Source: Nocardioides kongjuensis (GTDB lineage Bacteria > Actinomycetota > Actinomycetes > Propionibacteriales > Nocardioidaceae). From it: a stretch of 64,000 nt of DNA. The DNA is taken from assembly GCF_013409625.1 (NCBI RefSeq), contig NZ_JACCBF010000001.1, positions 5,583,001-5,647,000 on the forward strand. The letters run 5' to 3'. Within the stretch, counting starts at the first letter, position 1. Every line of letters begins with the position of its first letter. Under the pieces are notes generated by a model that was not told where the DNA came from, made no database searches, and was given only the letters and a program-made list of their open reading frames with translations. Shown piece after piece: positions 43,006-52,065 of this stretch. The position numbers were made by a program, and so were the translations under genes.

Positions 43006-43715
43006 CGGGGTGCCTTCCGGTTGAAGCGGATCCGCGCGGACAGCGCGATGTGGAAGTCGACGCCGAGCGGGGTCCGGTGGACCTTGTCGACGACGACGTG
43101 GTGGCCGGACGCCGGGACGGCGATCAGGTGGTCGGTGTGCGACCGGGCGGCCAGCACCGCGCGGGGGTGGAGCTCCTTGATCGGGAGGGCCGGCCGCTGG
43201 CGGTTGAAGTCGCCGGACACGACGACGTCGGCGCCGGTCGCGGCCTCCTCCTGGACGATCTCGCAGAGCCGGGTCCAGTGCTGCTGCCAGCCCTGCCGGC
43301 GGCTGGACTCGAGTCGGTCCGTGGAGCCGTTGAACGCGCCGGCGACAGTGTGGGTGTTGATCCGGGTCAGGAGCTGGCCGGTGACGCGGTGGCGGAGCCG
43401 GACGATGACGACGTACCGCGCGGGTGACACGTGGTCGATGCCGCGCATGACCTTCTCGCGCTCGACGCTGAGGCACTCCCACGCGAGCTGGTTCCACGTG
43501 ACGGGGGTCCGGATGGCCATGGCGGCGGTGCGCCAGGTCGGGCGGGGGAACGCGGCGCGGAGCGCGGCGGCCTCGTCGACGGGGCCGTCGCTCTCGCCGA
43601 TCTCCTGCCAGCCGACGATGCCGCGGCGGCCGTTGGTTGCGCGGACCTTGCCGAACGCGTGGCGCTGGGCGGCGGGGCGGCCGCGGCCGACGTTGACGGT
43701 GGTGTGCCGGGTCAC
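43002..43715 (-). CDS. Endonuclease/exonuclease/phosphatase (EEP) family nuclease
   Basis: A 237-residue protein of the DNase I/exonuclease III superfamily. Family motifs are in order: GWQEIGE (metal-binding Glu), INTHTVAG, VVSGDFNRQR (Asp and Asn) and a C-terminal SHTDHLIAVP segment where the catalytic Asp-His pair lies. There is no signal peptide. It is the only nuclease of this type in the phage and lies inside the lysis region between endolysin and holin-like genes. It might degrade host DNA or cut DNA released at lysis. The start is GTG 43715, overlapping the endolysin stop. Confidence 0.8.
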   Translation of the reverse strand: MTRHTTVNVGRGRPAAQRHAFGKVRATNGRRGIVGWQEIGESDGPVDEAAALRAAFPRPTWRTAAMAIRTPVTWNQLAWECLSVEREKVMRGIDHVSPARYVVIVRLRHRVTGQLLTRINTHTVAGAFNGSTDRLESSRRQGWQQHWTRLCEIVQEEAATGADVVVSGDFNRQRPALPIKELHPRAVLAARSHTDHLIAVPASGHHVVVDKVHRTPLGVDFHIALSARIRFNRKAPR

Positions 43716-44245
43716 GACTCGATGACCTTCCGTGCGCCGGGGTTGGCCGCGAGGATCTTCCGCCCGCGCGGGCTGTCGAGCAGCGCACGCGCCTTGCGCT
43801 CGCACGCGCCGATCCCGCGGTCGATCTCGAAGTGCATCTCGTCCGGCCGGCCGCGGTACTCGCCGCCCCAGCGGATGCACCCGGCGTAGAACCCGTTGAC
43901 CCGCGAGAGGATCAGCTTCTCCTCGGCGGGCGAGAACGTGTCGGCGCGGCCGAGCGGGTGCTGTGTGGCGTTGAGGTCCATCGCGGTCCCGCTGGCGTGG
44001 TTGGACAGCGCCACGTAGCCGCGGACCGGGCGGAAGGCGTACCCCCACTCGTCCCAGACCCCGGCGTCGATGTCCTCGACCTTGCGGTCGAACCACATCG
44101 CCAGGTGCACGAGGAGGAATCCGGTCGACCCGTCGCGCAGGGCGAGGTGTCGGCCGGTGCCGGGGATCCGCCAGACGCGGAGTCGGGGAAGGGGGCCGGT
44201 GACGCGGCCGTCGAGGGCCGGGTAGCCGTTCTGGGACGTGCTCAC
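43712..44245 (-). CDS. M15 family endolysin (D-Ala-D-Ala/L-Ala-D-Glu peptidase-like)
   Basis: A 177-residue zinc peptidase of the M15 family. Zinc ligands lie in SNHASGTAMDLN (His and Asp of HxxxxxxD) and DEMHFEID (His). Upstream segments KVEDIDAGVWDEWGYAFRPV are typical of phage M15 endolysins, quoted in part (VWDEWGYAFRPV). It should cut peptide cross-links of the host wall at lysis. It has no signal peptide and needs a holin. No separate wall-binding domain is seen. The start is GTG 44245. Confidence 0.85.
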   Translation of the reverse strand: MSTSQNGYPALDGRVTGPLPRLRVWRIPGTGRHLALRDGSTGFLLVHLAMWFDRKVEDIDAGVWDEWGYAFRPVRGYVALSNHASGTAMDLNATQHPLGRADTFSPAEEKLILSRVNGFYAGCIRWGGEYRGRPDEMHFEIDRGIGACERKARALLDSPRGRKILAANPGARKVIES

Positions 44246-44847
44246 TGCTTGCCTCCTTGGGCGGCGGGGATCGTGGGTTGGCAGGCGAGGGACACGGACC
44301 CGTCGCCGGCGACGGTGAACCCGGTCATGACCTCGCCAGCTGGGCAGGAGTAGGTGCCGGGGACCGCGGTGCCGGCGGGTCCCTGCGGGCCGGCGGGACC
44401 GGGGTCGCCCTGCGGGCCCTGGGCGCCGTCCTTGCCGTCCTTGCCCGCCGGGCCGGCCGCGCCGTCGACGCCGGCCTGCCCTGTCGCTCCGGTCGCCCCG
44501 GCCGAGCCCGCGGCGCCACGGCAGCGCGGGTAGCCGAGCTCCTCGACGCACGACGCACCGCGCGGGCCGGGCGGGCCCATCGGACCGCGCAGCCCGGGCG
44601 CACCAGGTGCACCGGCGGGCGGGTCGTCGGGCTCGACGACGGGCTGCTGGCCGAGGAGCCGCACCTGCTCGGCGAGCGCCTGCGCCGTGGCGAGCGCGTC
44701 GTCGGCCCGCTTCCCGTTGGCCTGCGCCTTCTCCTCGGCGGCCGCGAGCCGATCCGTGACGCGGTCGAGGACGAGGTACACCGACAGCACCGACATGGCC
44801 ACGATCAGCGTGACGAGGACGGCGGCCAGAATCCGGAGTCGCTTCAT
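44242..44847 (-). CDS. Membrane-anchored collagen-like protein
   Basis: A 201-residue protein. One N-terminal membrane helix (LAAVLVTLIVAMSVLSVYLV) is followed by a coiled coil (about 30-70), then Gly-X-Y repeats (APGAPGLRGPMGPPGPRG, then a Cys pair, then a second Gly-X-Y run of about 55 residues), and a C-terminal domain with two Cys. Collagen-like repeats are common in phage tail fibres, but the membrane anchor and the place next to the endolysin suggest a host-membrane or wall-spanning lysis protein, perhaps a spanin-like or surface-display role. Its start is ATG 44847. Confidence 0.75.
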   Translation of the reverse strand: MKRLRILAAVLVTLIVAMSVLSVYLVLDRVTDRLAAAEEKAQANGKRADDALATAQALAEQVRLLGQQPVVEPDDPPAGAPGAPGLRGPMGPPGPRGASCVEELGYPRCRGAAGSAGATGATGQAGVDGAAGPAGKDGKDGAQGPQGDPGPAGPQGPAGTAVPGTYSCPAGEVMTGFTVAGDGSVSLACQPTIPAAQGGKQ

Positions 44848-45116
44848 CGCGACCCTCCCTGCTGGATGACGTAGATCACGAGCGCCGACGTCAGGACCGG
44901 GAGCAGGAGCGACGCCACGAGAGTCCGGGACAGCCAGGTGAGGGTGCCCTTGATCTCCTTGACCGACTCGCGCAGGCTCGCGACCTCGGCGCGGTCGGTC
45001 TCGCGCTCGGCCTCGTAGACGTCCTTGCGGACGAGCTCGGTTCGGAGTTGATCGACCGAGAGCTGCAGGCCTCGGACGGCGGTGACGAGCGGGTCGTTGG
45101 AGTCGGTCACGGTCAC
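44844..45116 (-). CDS. XhlA-like coiled-coil membrane protein
   Basis: A 90-residue protein with an acidic coiled coil (about 10-60; RTELVRKDVYEAERETDR region, then VASLRESVKEIKGTL) and one C-terminal membrane helix (VASLLLPVLTSALVIYVIQQ). This resembles XhlA-type haemolysin/holin-associated proteins, which work with holin and endolysin in lysis. The start is GTG 45116 (next GTG 45110 possible), overlapping the tail protein stop. Confidence 0.65.
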   Translation of the reverse strand: MTVTDSNDPLVTAVRGLQLSVDQLRTELVRKDVYEAERETDRAEVASLRESVKEIKGTLTWLSRTLVASLLLPVLTSALVIYVIQQGGSR

Positions 45117-48100
45117 ACCGCCCTGATCACGGGAGTCAGCGCCAGCCACGGGTTCATCACGTCGAACGGGGTGCTGGTGCCACCGGTCGCCGTGACACCG
45201 AACGCAGGCGTAGGGCCGGAACCCATCAGGGACGACCCGGTGTACCCGGTCGGGTGGCCACCGGGCAGGTTCGCCACGGCGAGTGTCTTCGTCGGGCCGC
45301 CGCCCGTGGTGCCGAGCGCCTTCGTCCCGGCGCCGATCGGGAACCGGTCGACGAGGTTCGGCACGTTGAAGTTCGCCCCGGACCCGCCGTACGTGTAGCC
45401 GATCACGGCGAAGAGGTACGGGTACGACGCGACCGCCTTCGACGACCCGTCGCACACGAGCTTGGTCGAGGGGACCTTGCTGGTCGGGCCGGCGAACCAC
45501 TCGATGACCCCGACGTCCGGGGACGCGTCGGACTGCACCGGCGGCTGGAAGATCGGCGACGCCACCCCGCCGTTGGCCGCGAACGTCAGCGTGAGCAGCC
45601 AGCTTCTCGTCGTGACCACGTGCTCGATCCCGGTCACCCGCAGGTTGGCCGAGAGCGCCACCTCGGTGTTGTTGACCTTGACCAGGTCGTAGAGGTCGCG
45701 CAGCGCGTGTGCGTCGACCCGTGCGAGCTTGGTCAGCGGCAGCGTCACCGACTGCACGCGCCGGGACGGGGTCTTGTTCGCGGCGATGATCGCGGCCGCG
45801 AGCGTGTCGACCTGCGCCTTCGACAAGCCGGTGACGGTGAACTCCTTCAGGAACCGGCCGTAGGTCTCGATCGACGTCGCGTCCTCGTACGGCCCGTACG
45901 TCGTCTCCGTGGTGGTGCCGTCGACGCCCAGGGACTGCACGGTGAACGCCACGGCGTTGATGCAGTCGTCGGTCGCGAACGTGACCTTCAGGTCGCTGTA
46001 CGTCGTCTCGTCGAGCACGACCGGTGCCGGCGCGGGCAGCGAGCCGGGGTCCCACGCGTTCACCACGCCGCGGCGCGATACCCACGCGTACCCGGCCCGG
46101 GTGTCGCGGGTCAGCGCTACCTGGGTCAGCGCCGAGGCGTTGTCGTTGAAGGTGGTCGGGGTCGCGGTCGCGACCTGGTTCCCGGACCCGTTGACGTTCC
46201 ACGGAACGCCGGCGCCCTCGAGCACGAACGGCAGCTCGGCGATCGTGGCGACACCCTGCGGTCGCTTCGCCTGGGACAGCGGCTGGCCGGCGTCGACGAG
46301 GTTGACCGTGATGGTGGCCCGCTTCTCGTCGGGGAGCTTGGGGTCCTTGAGCTCGTACTCGACGCTCGCGGTCAGGAGCTTGCCGGTGATGAGCTCTTCC
46401 CAGACGCCGGCGACGAGGGCGCGGAGCCGGGCGCGGCGGCCGGGCCGGATCAGGGCGGAGTCTGCGGGGTCGAGGGTGCGGCTGATGATGGTCGCGTCGA
46501 GGGTGCCGACCTGCAGCTCCTGCCGTACGACGCGGAGCTCGTGGGACTCGCCGATGACGTTGAGGTACTGGACGGGGTCGAGGTAGCCGAGGTTGCTGTT
46601 GACGGCGGTCGCGTACGGCAGGGTGACGGTGGCGGCCTCGGTGCTGGTCGAGTTGTTGGCCGTGCCGGTCCACGCACGGTCGTAGAGCGTGAAGTCGCTG
46701 GTGCTGTCCGGGGTCGAGCCGTCGAAGTAGGGCCCGGTCTCGGAGGTGGCCTCCTCGAGGATGACCTGCTGCCAGTCGGTGTAGGACAGCGCGCTGCCGC
46801 CGCCGTGGTAGAGCCGGATGAAGGCCTCCGTCGCACCGGACGGCAGCGTGAACGTGAGGGAGCCGCGGCCGCCAGTCACCGGGCCGGTGCTCAACTCGGT
46901 GTAGGCGCCTGCCCCGACGCGGTGGAAGACCACGATCGCGTCGGTGCGGTCGCCGAAGTCACCGCCGGGGTGGTTGGTGCCGACCATCCCGGCCGACACG
47001 GTGTAGGTCTTCCCGGCCTGCATCCCTAGCCGCATGGCGCCGGTGTCGCCGCCGACCGAGACGAAGGTGTCGGGGTTGGCCGAGGTCGGGCGGACCCGCA
47101 CCACGGGCCCGATGCCGCCGAGGTTCAGGTACTGGATGCTCGCGTTGGGCCCCGCCGCGTAGCCGTTCAGCGCTGCAGAGGGCAGCGGGTCGAGGACCAG
47201 GTTGGTTCGGGTCGGCAGCGCCAGGGGGGAGCGTGTCGTGCCGCCGTAGTCCCATCCGCCGGCGTCCGGGGTCGCGGCGTCGAAGTAGGTCCCGACGCTG
47301 TTGGCCTGCTCGACCATGAACGCGTCGAAGTAGTGCTGCTCGCCGGCGGCGGCGGTCACGTTGACCTCCAGCGCGAGGGTGGCCGCGGACGCGGGCGCCG
47401 TGACCGTCCCGGAACCGAGCGTCCATCCGCCTGTGGTGTTCGTGAGCGAGACCGGGCTGCCGCTGCCGAGGTAGGTGCCTGTGGCGTCGTACCACTGCGG
47501 GTAGACCTTCCATGTCCGCGCCGTCGTGGCGGCCTTGCTCTGCGTGGAGATCGCGTAGATGGCGCCTCCCGTCACGGGGATGCCGCGGCGCCCGTCGAGC
47601 GTCCAGAACGAGCCACCAGCAGTCGACCCGTGGGTGTACCGCAGCGACGCCGCGCCGACGTAGGCCTGGGCGGTGGACCGTGCGATCGCGGCGTCCCCGG
47701 CGGCGACCCAGCCGGCCGTGTCGGTCTCGAACGACGGGTTCGGGACCAGGTTCGCCCGGGACTGCCCCAGCACGCCCGACGTCGCGGCCTTCGCGACCGT
47801 GACCTCCTTGAACGTGAAGGTGTGCGCCCCGCCCGGGTTGGTGCCTGTGTTCGTCGCGTAGACGTCGAACCGCAGCCGCGCCCACACCGTGCCCGCCGGC
47901 GCGAGCTGGGCGCCGAGGTTCCCCACGCCGCTGTTCCGCGCCAGGTACCCGGTCTGCGTGCTCGATGAGATCACCGCGCCCGCGGAGTTGATCCACTCGA
48001 ACCGCGCCCGGAAGTAGTACCCCGCCGTACCGCCGGTCGCGTTCCACCGCGCCGCGGCGTACTGCCCCGCAGCGACCGGCATCTCCTCCGTGGTGAACCA

Positions 48101-48301
48101 CGACGCACCCGCGACACCGGTGTACGTCAGCGCCGCGCCGCCGTCGATCTTCGACCCGACGATCGTGGTGATCCAACCCCACCCACCGAGCTCACCGGAC
48201 GGGTTCTGCACGAGGTTGACCAGCCCGGTCGCGTCGGTCTCCACCTCGAGCCGCAGCACGTCGACCGTGTCGAACTCCTGCACCGCCACCGACGACACCA
48301 T
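45113..48301 (-). CDS. Large tail/fibre protein with carbohydrate-binding-like repeats and collar domain
   Basis: A 1062-residue tail-tip or fibre protein. Three carbohydrate-binding-like (jelly-roll) units form the N-terminal half, opening with NLVQNPSGELGGWGW, NLVPNPSFETDTAGW and NLVLDPLPSAALNGY. A central region (about 580-880; RARLRALVAGVWEELITGKL onward, in part AGVWEELITGK) resembles siphovirus tail proteins that link tail tip and fibre. The C-terminus is a phage tail collar domain (WFAGPTSKVPSTKLVCDGSS to VPNLVDRFPIGAG). It probably binds the host surface. Its ATG overlaps the tape-measure stop. Confidence 0.82.
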   Translation of the reverse strand: MVSSVAVQEFDTVDVLRLEVETDATGLVNLVQNPSGELGGWGWITTIVGSKIDGGAALTYTGVAGASWFTTEEMPVAAGQYAAARWNATGGTAGYYFRARFEWINSAGAVISSSTQTGYLARNSGVGNLGAQLAPAGTVWARLRFDVYATNTGTNPGGAHTFTFKEVTVAKAATSGVLGQSRANLVPNPSFETDTAGWVAAGDAAIARSTAQAYVGAASLRYTHGSTAGGSFWTLDGRRGIPVTGGAIYAISTQSKAATTARTWKVYPQWYDATGTYLGSGSPVSLTNTTGGWTLGSGTVTAPASAATLALEVNVTAAAGEQHYFDAFMVEQANSVGTYFDAATPDAGGWDYGGTTRSPLALPTRTNLVLDPLPSAALNGYAAGPNASIQYLNLGGIGPVVRVRPTSANPDTFVSVGGDTGAMRLGMQAGKTYTVSAGMVGTNHPGGDFGDRTDAIVVFHRVGAGAYTELSTGPVTGGRGSLTFTLPSGATEAFIRLYHGGGSALSYTDWQQVILEEATSETGPYFDGSTPDSTSDFTLYDRAWTGTANNSTSTEAATVTLPYATAVNSNLGYLDPVQYLNVIGESHELRVVRQELQVGTLDATIISRTLDPADSALIRPGRRARLRALVAGVWEELITGKLLTASVEYELKDPKLPDEKRATITVNLVDAGQPLSQAKRPQGVATIAELPFVLEGAGVPWNVNGSGNQVATATPTTFNDNASALTQVALTRDTRAGYAWVSRRGVVNAWDPGSLPAPAPVVLDETTYSDLKVTFATDDCINAVAFTVQSLGVDGTTTETTYGPYEDATSIETYGRFLKEFTVTGLSKAQVDTLAAAIIAANKTPSRRVQSVTLPLTKLARVDAHALRDLYDLVKVNNTEVALSANLRVTGIEHVVTTRSWLLTLTFAANGGVASPIFQPPVQSDASPDVGVIEWFAGPTSKVPSTKLVCDGSSKAVASYPYLFAVIGYTYGGSGANFNVPNLVDRFPIGAGTKALGTTGGGPTKTLAVANLPGGHPTGYTGSSLMGSGPTPAFGVTATGGTSTPFDVMNPWLALTPVIRAV

Positions 48302-51300
48302 CAGAACGTCGTCCCCAGCACGCCGTTCGACCGGGCGTAGTCCAGGTCCATCTGGATCTCACGGCCACGCTGCAGCTGCGACACCTGCGCAGCCGTCAGC
48401 CGGACCGCGATCGTCGTGCTCGACAAGCTGCTGGTCAGCACGTCGGCCGAGAGCTGCGGGTTATCGAACCCCTTGACCAGCGAAGCCGCCAGCGACGCAC
48501 CGGACCGGGACGCCACGGTGTCGTCGATCCCGATCGAGAGACCCGCGACGACGTCCTGCCCGATGCCCTCGAACACCTTGCTGGGCGACTTGCTCTTGAG
48601 CTTCTTCTTCGTCGCCTTGATCAGCGCGTCACCGAGCTGCTCGGCGATCGCCTGCAGCGCCGCCAGCTGGGAGTTCAGCCCGTTGATCAGCCCCTGGGCC
48701 GCATCGACGCCGGCCTGGTAGTAGCGGCCGGCCATGTCCTGCCCGAGCCGCGTCCCCGCGGCCGCGAGCCGGCCCTGCAGCTCGTTGATCCGGGTCACGG
48801 CCTCCTGGCCGCCGGTCTCGATCGCCTCGACCGTCGCGAGCGCGGCGGACGGGCCGGCGGCGAGGATCTGGTCGATCGACTCCTTCGACAGCCCCATCCC
48901 GGCGAGTTTCTCGGACAGGTCGACGAAGCGGTCCGCGTCGTTGGCGGCGTTCTCCAGTTCGTTCAGCAGCGACGTCAGCGACACCGTGCCGTCGTCCTGC
49001 CGGCCCAGCTGCGTGATGTTCCCGGTCGCGGTGACGGCGTCGCGGGCGGCGTTCGCGTAGTCGTTGTACGCGCTCGTCGCCTGCTCGAGCAGCCCGCGCG
49101 CGTCCTCCAGCTTGGCGTTGATCGCGTCCTGGGCCGCGCCGTTCGCTCGCAGCGCGGCGTACTGGTCCTTCAGGGACTTCAGTACCGCCTTCTCGCGCTT
49201 CTCGTCGTTCTTGCCCTTGATCGACTTCTGGATCAGCTTGGTGATCCGGTCCAGGGTGGCCTCGACGCCGTCGAGCCCGCCGGTGACGCCGGCGAGGATC
49301 TCGGCGACGGCCTTCTTCCCGAGGTTGACGGCGGCGCGGCCGACGACAGGCGTGGTGGCGTCCATCCCGACCGCCATGCCCTCACCGAGCATCCGGCCGA
49401 CCCAGATCGTCTCCCGCGACGGAGACCGAGTCGCGGCGCCCGCCTTCGCGCCGTCGACGCCGGCCTTGCCCATCTGGTAGCCCTTGCCGAAGATCGGCAC
49501 GATCCACCGGTCCATGCCGTGGTACTGACCGGCGCCAATGTTGGTGCCGACCTCAGTGCCGCCGACGAGCGCCGGGCCCTTCGCGTTGTCAGTGGCGCCC
49601 TGGACTCCGCCCTTCAGCTGCTGCTTCAGGGCCTTCAGGCCGGGGACGAGCCCCTCGGTGGCGCCCTCCGGGATCGCCCTACCGGCCTTCTTCCCGCCCT
49701 CCTTGGCCTTCTTCGGCGCCTCGACCCCGACCGCCGCCGAGAACCGGTCGACGTCCTTCACCGCCGACGCGACCCCGGTCACCTCGAGCACGGTCTTGAC
49801 CTGCGCCGGCGTCAGCGCGTACGACCGCGCCAGCGCTCGGACCTCCCGCTTCGAATCGACCAGCCCCGGCGTCTCGATCTTCGTGATCACCGCGTCCGGG
49901 ATCTGGGCCATGACGAGGATGTCCTCGCGCTTCGCCGCCGTCGCGTTGTTGATCTCGCCGACCTCGGCCTTCAGCAGGTCCAGCCGCTCCCGACGGCTCG
50001 TGAACTCCTCGGCCATGGCCTTCGCCTCGTCGCTTCGCCGCGACGTCGACGTCTTGAACTGCTCCTCGTACGACGCGACGAGGCCACGGATCGCCTGGTC
50101 CTCAACTTCGATCGCAGACAGCAGCGTCTTACGCGCGTTCGTCTCGCCGAGGATGCCCTGCACGAGCGTCGCCTTGTCGATGCCGAGCTGCCCGGCCGTC
50201 GACAGCAGCTTGCCGGCGCGGAGCTCCTCCAACACCATCGCCTCGGTGGCCCGGGTCGTCGCACCGGTGACGTTGTCCAGCGTGGAGGCGTACGTCGCCC
50301 ACGTGGTCGCCGACTCGCGTGCGGCCCTGTCGGCCTCGCCCGTCGCCTGGGCCAGCCCCAGCAGTCCACCGGCACCAGCACCGATCGCAGCACCCCACGG
50401 GCCGCCGACCGAGAACCCGAGCAGCGCGCCGCCGGCCGTCGACGACAGCAGGCTGATCGCCTCGTTCGACGACGTCGCGCCCTGCGTGAGCGCGACCATC
50501 CCGCCGACACCCGCAGCGGTCCGCATCGCCGACCCCATTGCCGCCGACCGAGCCGCCGCCGCGTCCGCCGCCGTGGTGTACTTCCCCACCGCGTTCGTCA
50601 CCACCGTGGTGGCCGCCGCCACCTTCGGCAGCACCAGCGCCGCCACACCGGCCTGAGCCGCGAACTCCTTCACCGGAGCGGGCAGGTCCGAGAACAGCTC
50701 GACCGCCTCCCCGACGACGTCGACCGCGCCCTGCAGCGCGGGCACGACGGTGTCGCCCACCGTCGACGCCAGGGACGCGAACTCGTCGCTGTTGTCCGAC
50801 AGCCACCCGTGGAGGTCGTCGAGCGCCGGGACGACGTCCTCCGACGCCCAATCGGCGGCCGCCGACAGCGCCGGGATCAGCAGGTCGGAGAACTTCGCCT
50901 CCAGATCCTCGACCTTCGCGCCGAGCCGCTGCCCCTTCCCAGCGATCGTGTCCGACTCCCGACCGAACTGGCCGGCCGTCTTCGACGTCTGCTGCATCAG
51001 CAGGTCGAGCCGCGCCTGCTGCTCGGCCTGCTTCCGGGCCGACCCGGTCAGCTTGTCCAGACCCTGCGCCGCGAGCCGCGCGTTCACGTCGGACTGCTTG
51101 ATCGAGACGCCGTACCGCTCGATCGGGTCGGCCTCGCCGCGCAGCAGCGACGACACGGACTCGATCGCTTCCTTGGTCGTGCCGCCGTACGTCGCGGCCA
51201 TGTCGGCCGCCCGCCGGGTCAGCTCGGCCGTCAGCTTCGTGACCTGCTTCAGCGGAGCGCCGGAGTTCGCCAGGGTCGCACCGGTGACGTTCGCCAGCTC

Positions 51301-51603
51301 GCGGTACTCGTTGGCCGACAGGCCGACCGCCTCGGCGGCCTTCTTCGATCGGGCGATGACGGTGTCGGCGTACTTCCCGAACACGGTCTCCGTCGCGCCG
51401 AGCGACTGCTGCGCCGCCGACCCCGCGCGCACGGAGTCGACGCCGAGCTTGACCAGCGCCGCGGTGCCGGCCAGCGCCGATGTCGCGAGCCCCCGCTTGA
51501 TGGTGGACCCCATCTTGGAGAACCGGGCCTCGGCCGCCGCCACGTCCCGGTTCAGGGCACGGAAGTCACCCCGTCCCCGTACGACGACCTCAGGATCCGC
51601 CAC
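48301..51603 (-). CDS. Tape measure protein
   Basis: An 1100-residue tail length protein. It begins with FRALNRDVAAAEARFSKMGS, the usual helical start of actinophage tape measures. Hydrophobic segments lie near 340-430 and a further helical, Ala/Lys-rich part extends to the C-terminus (KKKLKSKSPSKVFEGIGQDV, a conserved end motif of this family). It sets tail length and goes into the cell with the DNA. It follows the tail chaperone pair, as expected. Confidence 0.9.
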   Translation of the reverse strand: MADPEVVVRGRGDFRALNRDVAAAEARFSKMGSTIKRGLATSALAGTAALVKLGVDSVRAGSAAQQSLGATETVFGKYADTVIARSKKAAEAVGLSANEYRELANVTGATLANSGAPLKQVTKLTAELTRRAADMAATYGGTTKEAIESVSSLLRGEADPIERYGVSIKQSDVNARLAAQGLDKLTGSARKQAEQQARLDLLMQQTSKTAGQFGRESDTIAGKGQRLGAKVEDLEAKFSDLLIPALSAAADWASEDVVPALDDLHGWLSDNSDEFASLASTVGDTVVPALQGAVDVVGEAVELFSDLPAPVKEFAAQAGVAALVLPKVAAATTVVTNAVGKYTTAADAAAARSAAMGSAMRTAAGVGGMVALTQGATSSNEAISLLSSTAGGALLGFSVGGPWGAAIGAGAGGLLGLAQATGEADRAARESATTWATYASTLDNVTGATTRATEAMVLEELRAGKLLSTAGQLGIDKATLVQGILGETNARKTLLSAIEVEDQAIRGLVASYEEQFKTSTSRRSDEAKAMAEEFTSRRERLDLLKAEVGEINNATAAKREDILVMAQIPDAVITKIETPGLVDSKREVRALARSYALTPAQVKTVLEVTGVASAVKDVDRFSAAVGVEAPKKAKEGGKKAGRAIPEGATEGLVPGLKALKQQLKGGVQGATDNAKGPALVGGTEVGTNIGAGQYHGMDRWIVPIFGKGYQMGKAGVDGAKAGAATRSPSRETIWVGRMLGEGMAVGMDATTPVVGRAAVNLGKKAVAEILAGVTGGLDGVEATLDRITKLIQKSIKGKNDEKREKAVLKSLKDQYAALRANGAAQDAINAKLEDARGLLEQATSAYNDYANAARDAVTATGNITQLGRQDDGTVSLTSLLNELENAANDADRFVDLSEKLAGMGLSKESIDQILAAGPSAALATVEAIETGGQEAVTRINELQGRLAAAGTRLGQDMAGRYYQAGVDAAQGLINGLNSQLAALQAIAEQLGDALIKATKKKLKSKSPSKVFEGIGQDVVAGLSIGIDDTVASRSGASLAASLVKGFDNPQLSADVLTSSLSSTTIAVRLTAAQVSQLQRGREIQMDLDYARSNGVLGTTF

Positions 51604-51621
51604 GGTCCCCGCTCCTTCTCG

Positions 51622-51780
51622 TCAGCGCCTACGCCGGTTGACCTCGTGGATGAATGCCGCGCGCTCCTCGAGCGGCATCAGGTCGTACTCAGACGGCGGG
51701 ATCCCCGTCGCCAGACAGAACCGGGCCTTCTGCGTCAGCCGGTGCGCCCTCATCCGCTGCAGCTGCGCCAGCCGGAAACG
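51622..51780 (-). CDS. Frameshifted extension of the tail assembly chaperone (gpGT-like)
   Basis: An open frame of 52 residues overlapping the end of the chaperone gene in another frame and ending 18 nt before the tape-measure start. Its translation has the typical extension pattern: RLAQLQRMRAHRLTQKARF, GIPPSEYDLMPLEERAAF and HEVNRR at the end. In tailed phages this part is made by ribosome frameshifting near the end of the upstream chaperone. Relative to that gene the shift is +1 (or -2). No canonical slip site stands out; the junction lies at or before 51781. An internal ATG at 51753 could give an independent short product. Confidence 0.72.
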   Translation of the reverse strand, partial: RFRLAQLQRMRAHRLTQKARFCLATGIPPSEYDLMPLEERAAFIHEVNRRRR

Positions 51781-52036
51781 GGTCGTCGGCGGCCGCCTCC
51801 TCGGCGGCGTTGTCGGTGCCGAGCACGAACGTGAGGATCTCCGAGTACGTGGCCCGCTTCATGTAGTCGAGGTACGACAGCGTCGGCTCGTCCCGCTTCG
51901 TGATGACCCATGCGATCGCGCCCCAGAGACGGACCTTCAGGGAGCCCTCTTCCTCGATCTTGTGCAGCGGGACACCGGCGGCCTCCTCGGCCTCGGCCTG
52001 CTCCAGCGCGTTTAGGGTGTTGATCCGTGCGGTCAT
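51689..52036 (-). CDS. Tail assembly chaperone (gpG-like)
   Basis: A 115-residue acidic protein with the segments LWGAIAWVITKRDEPTLSY and MKRATYSEILTFVLG, followed by an Ala/Glu-rich C-terminus. This fits the first of the two tail chaperones placed before the tape measure in siphoviruses. The C-terminal stretch is where the frameshift to the downstream frame is expected. It helps assemble the tape measure and is absent from the virion in known phages. Confidence 0.78.
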   Translation of the reverse strand: MTARINTLNALEQAEAEEAAGVPLHKIEEEGSLKVRLWGAIAWVITKRDEPTLSYLDYMKRATYSEILTFVLGTDNAAEEAAADDPFPAGAAAADEGAPADAEGPVLSGDGDPAV

Positions 52037-52065
52037 GGTGGTTCGTCTCCTGGTGTGGGTGGTGG

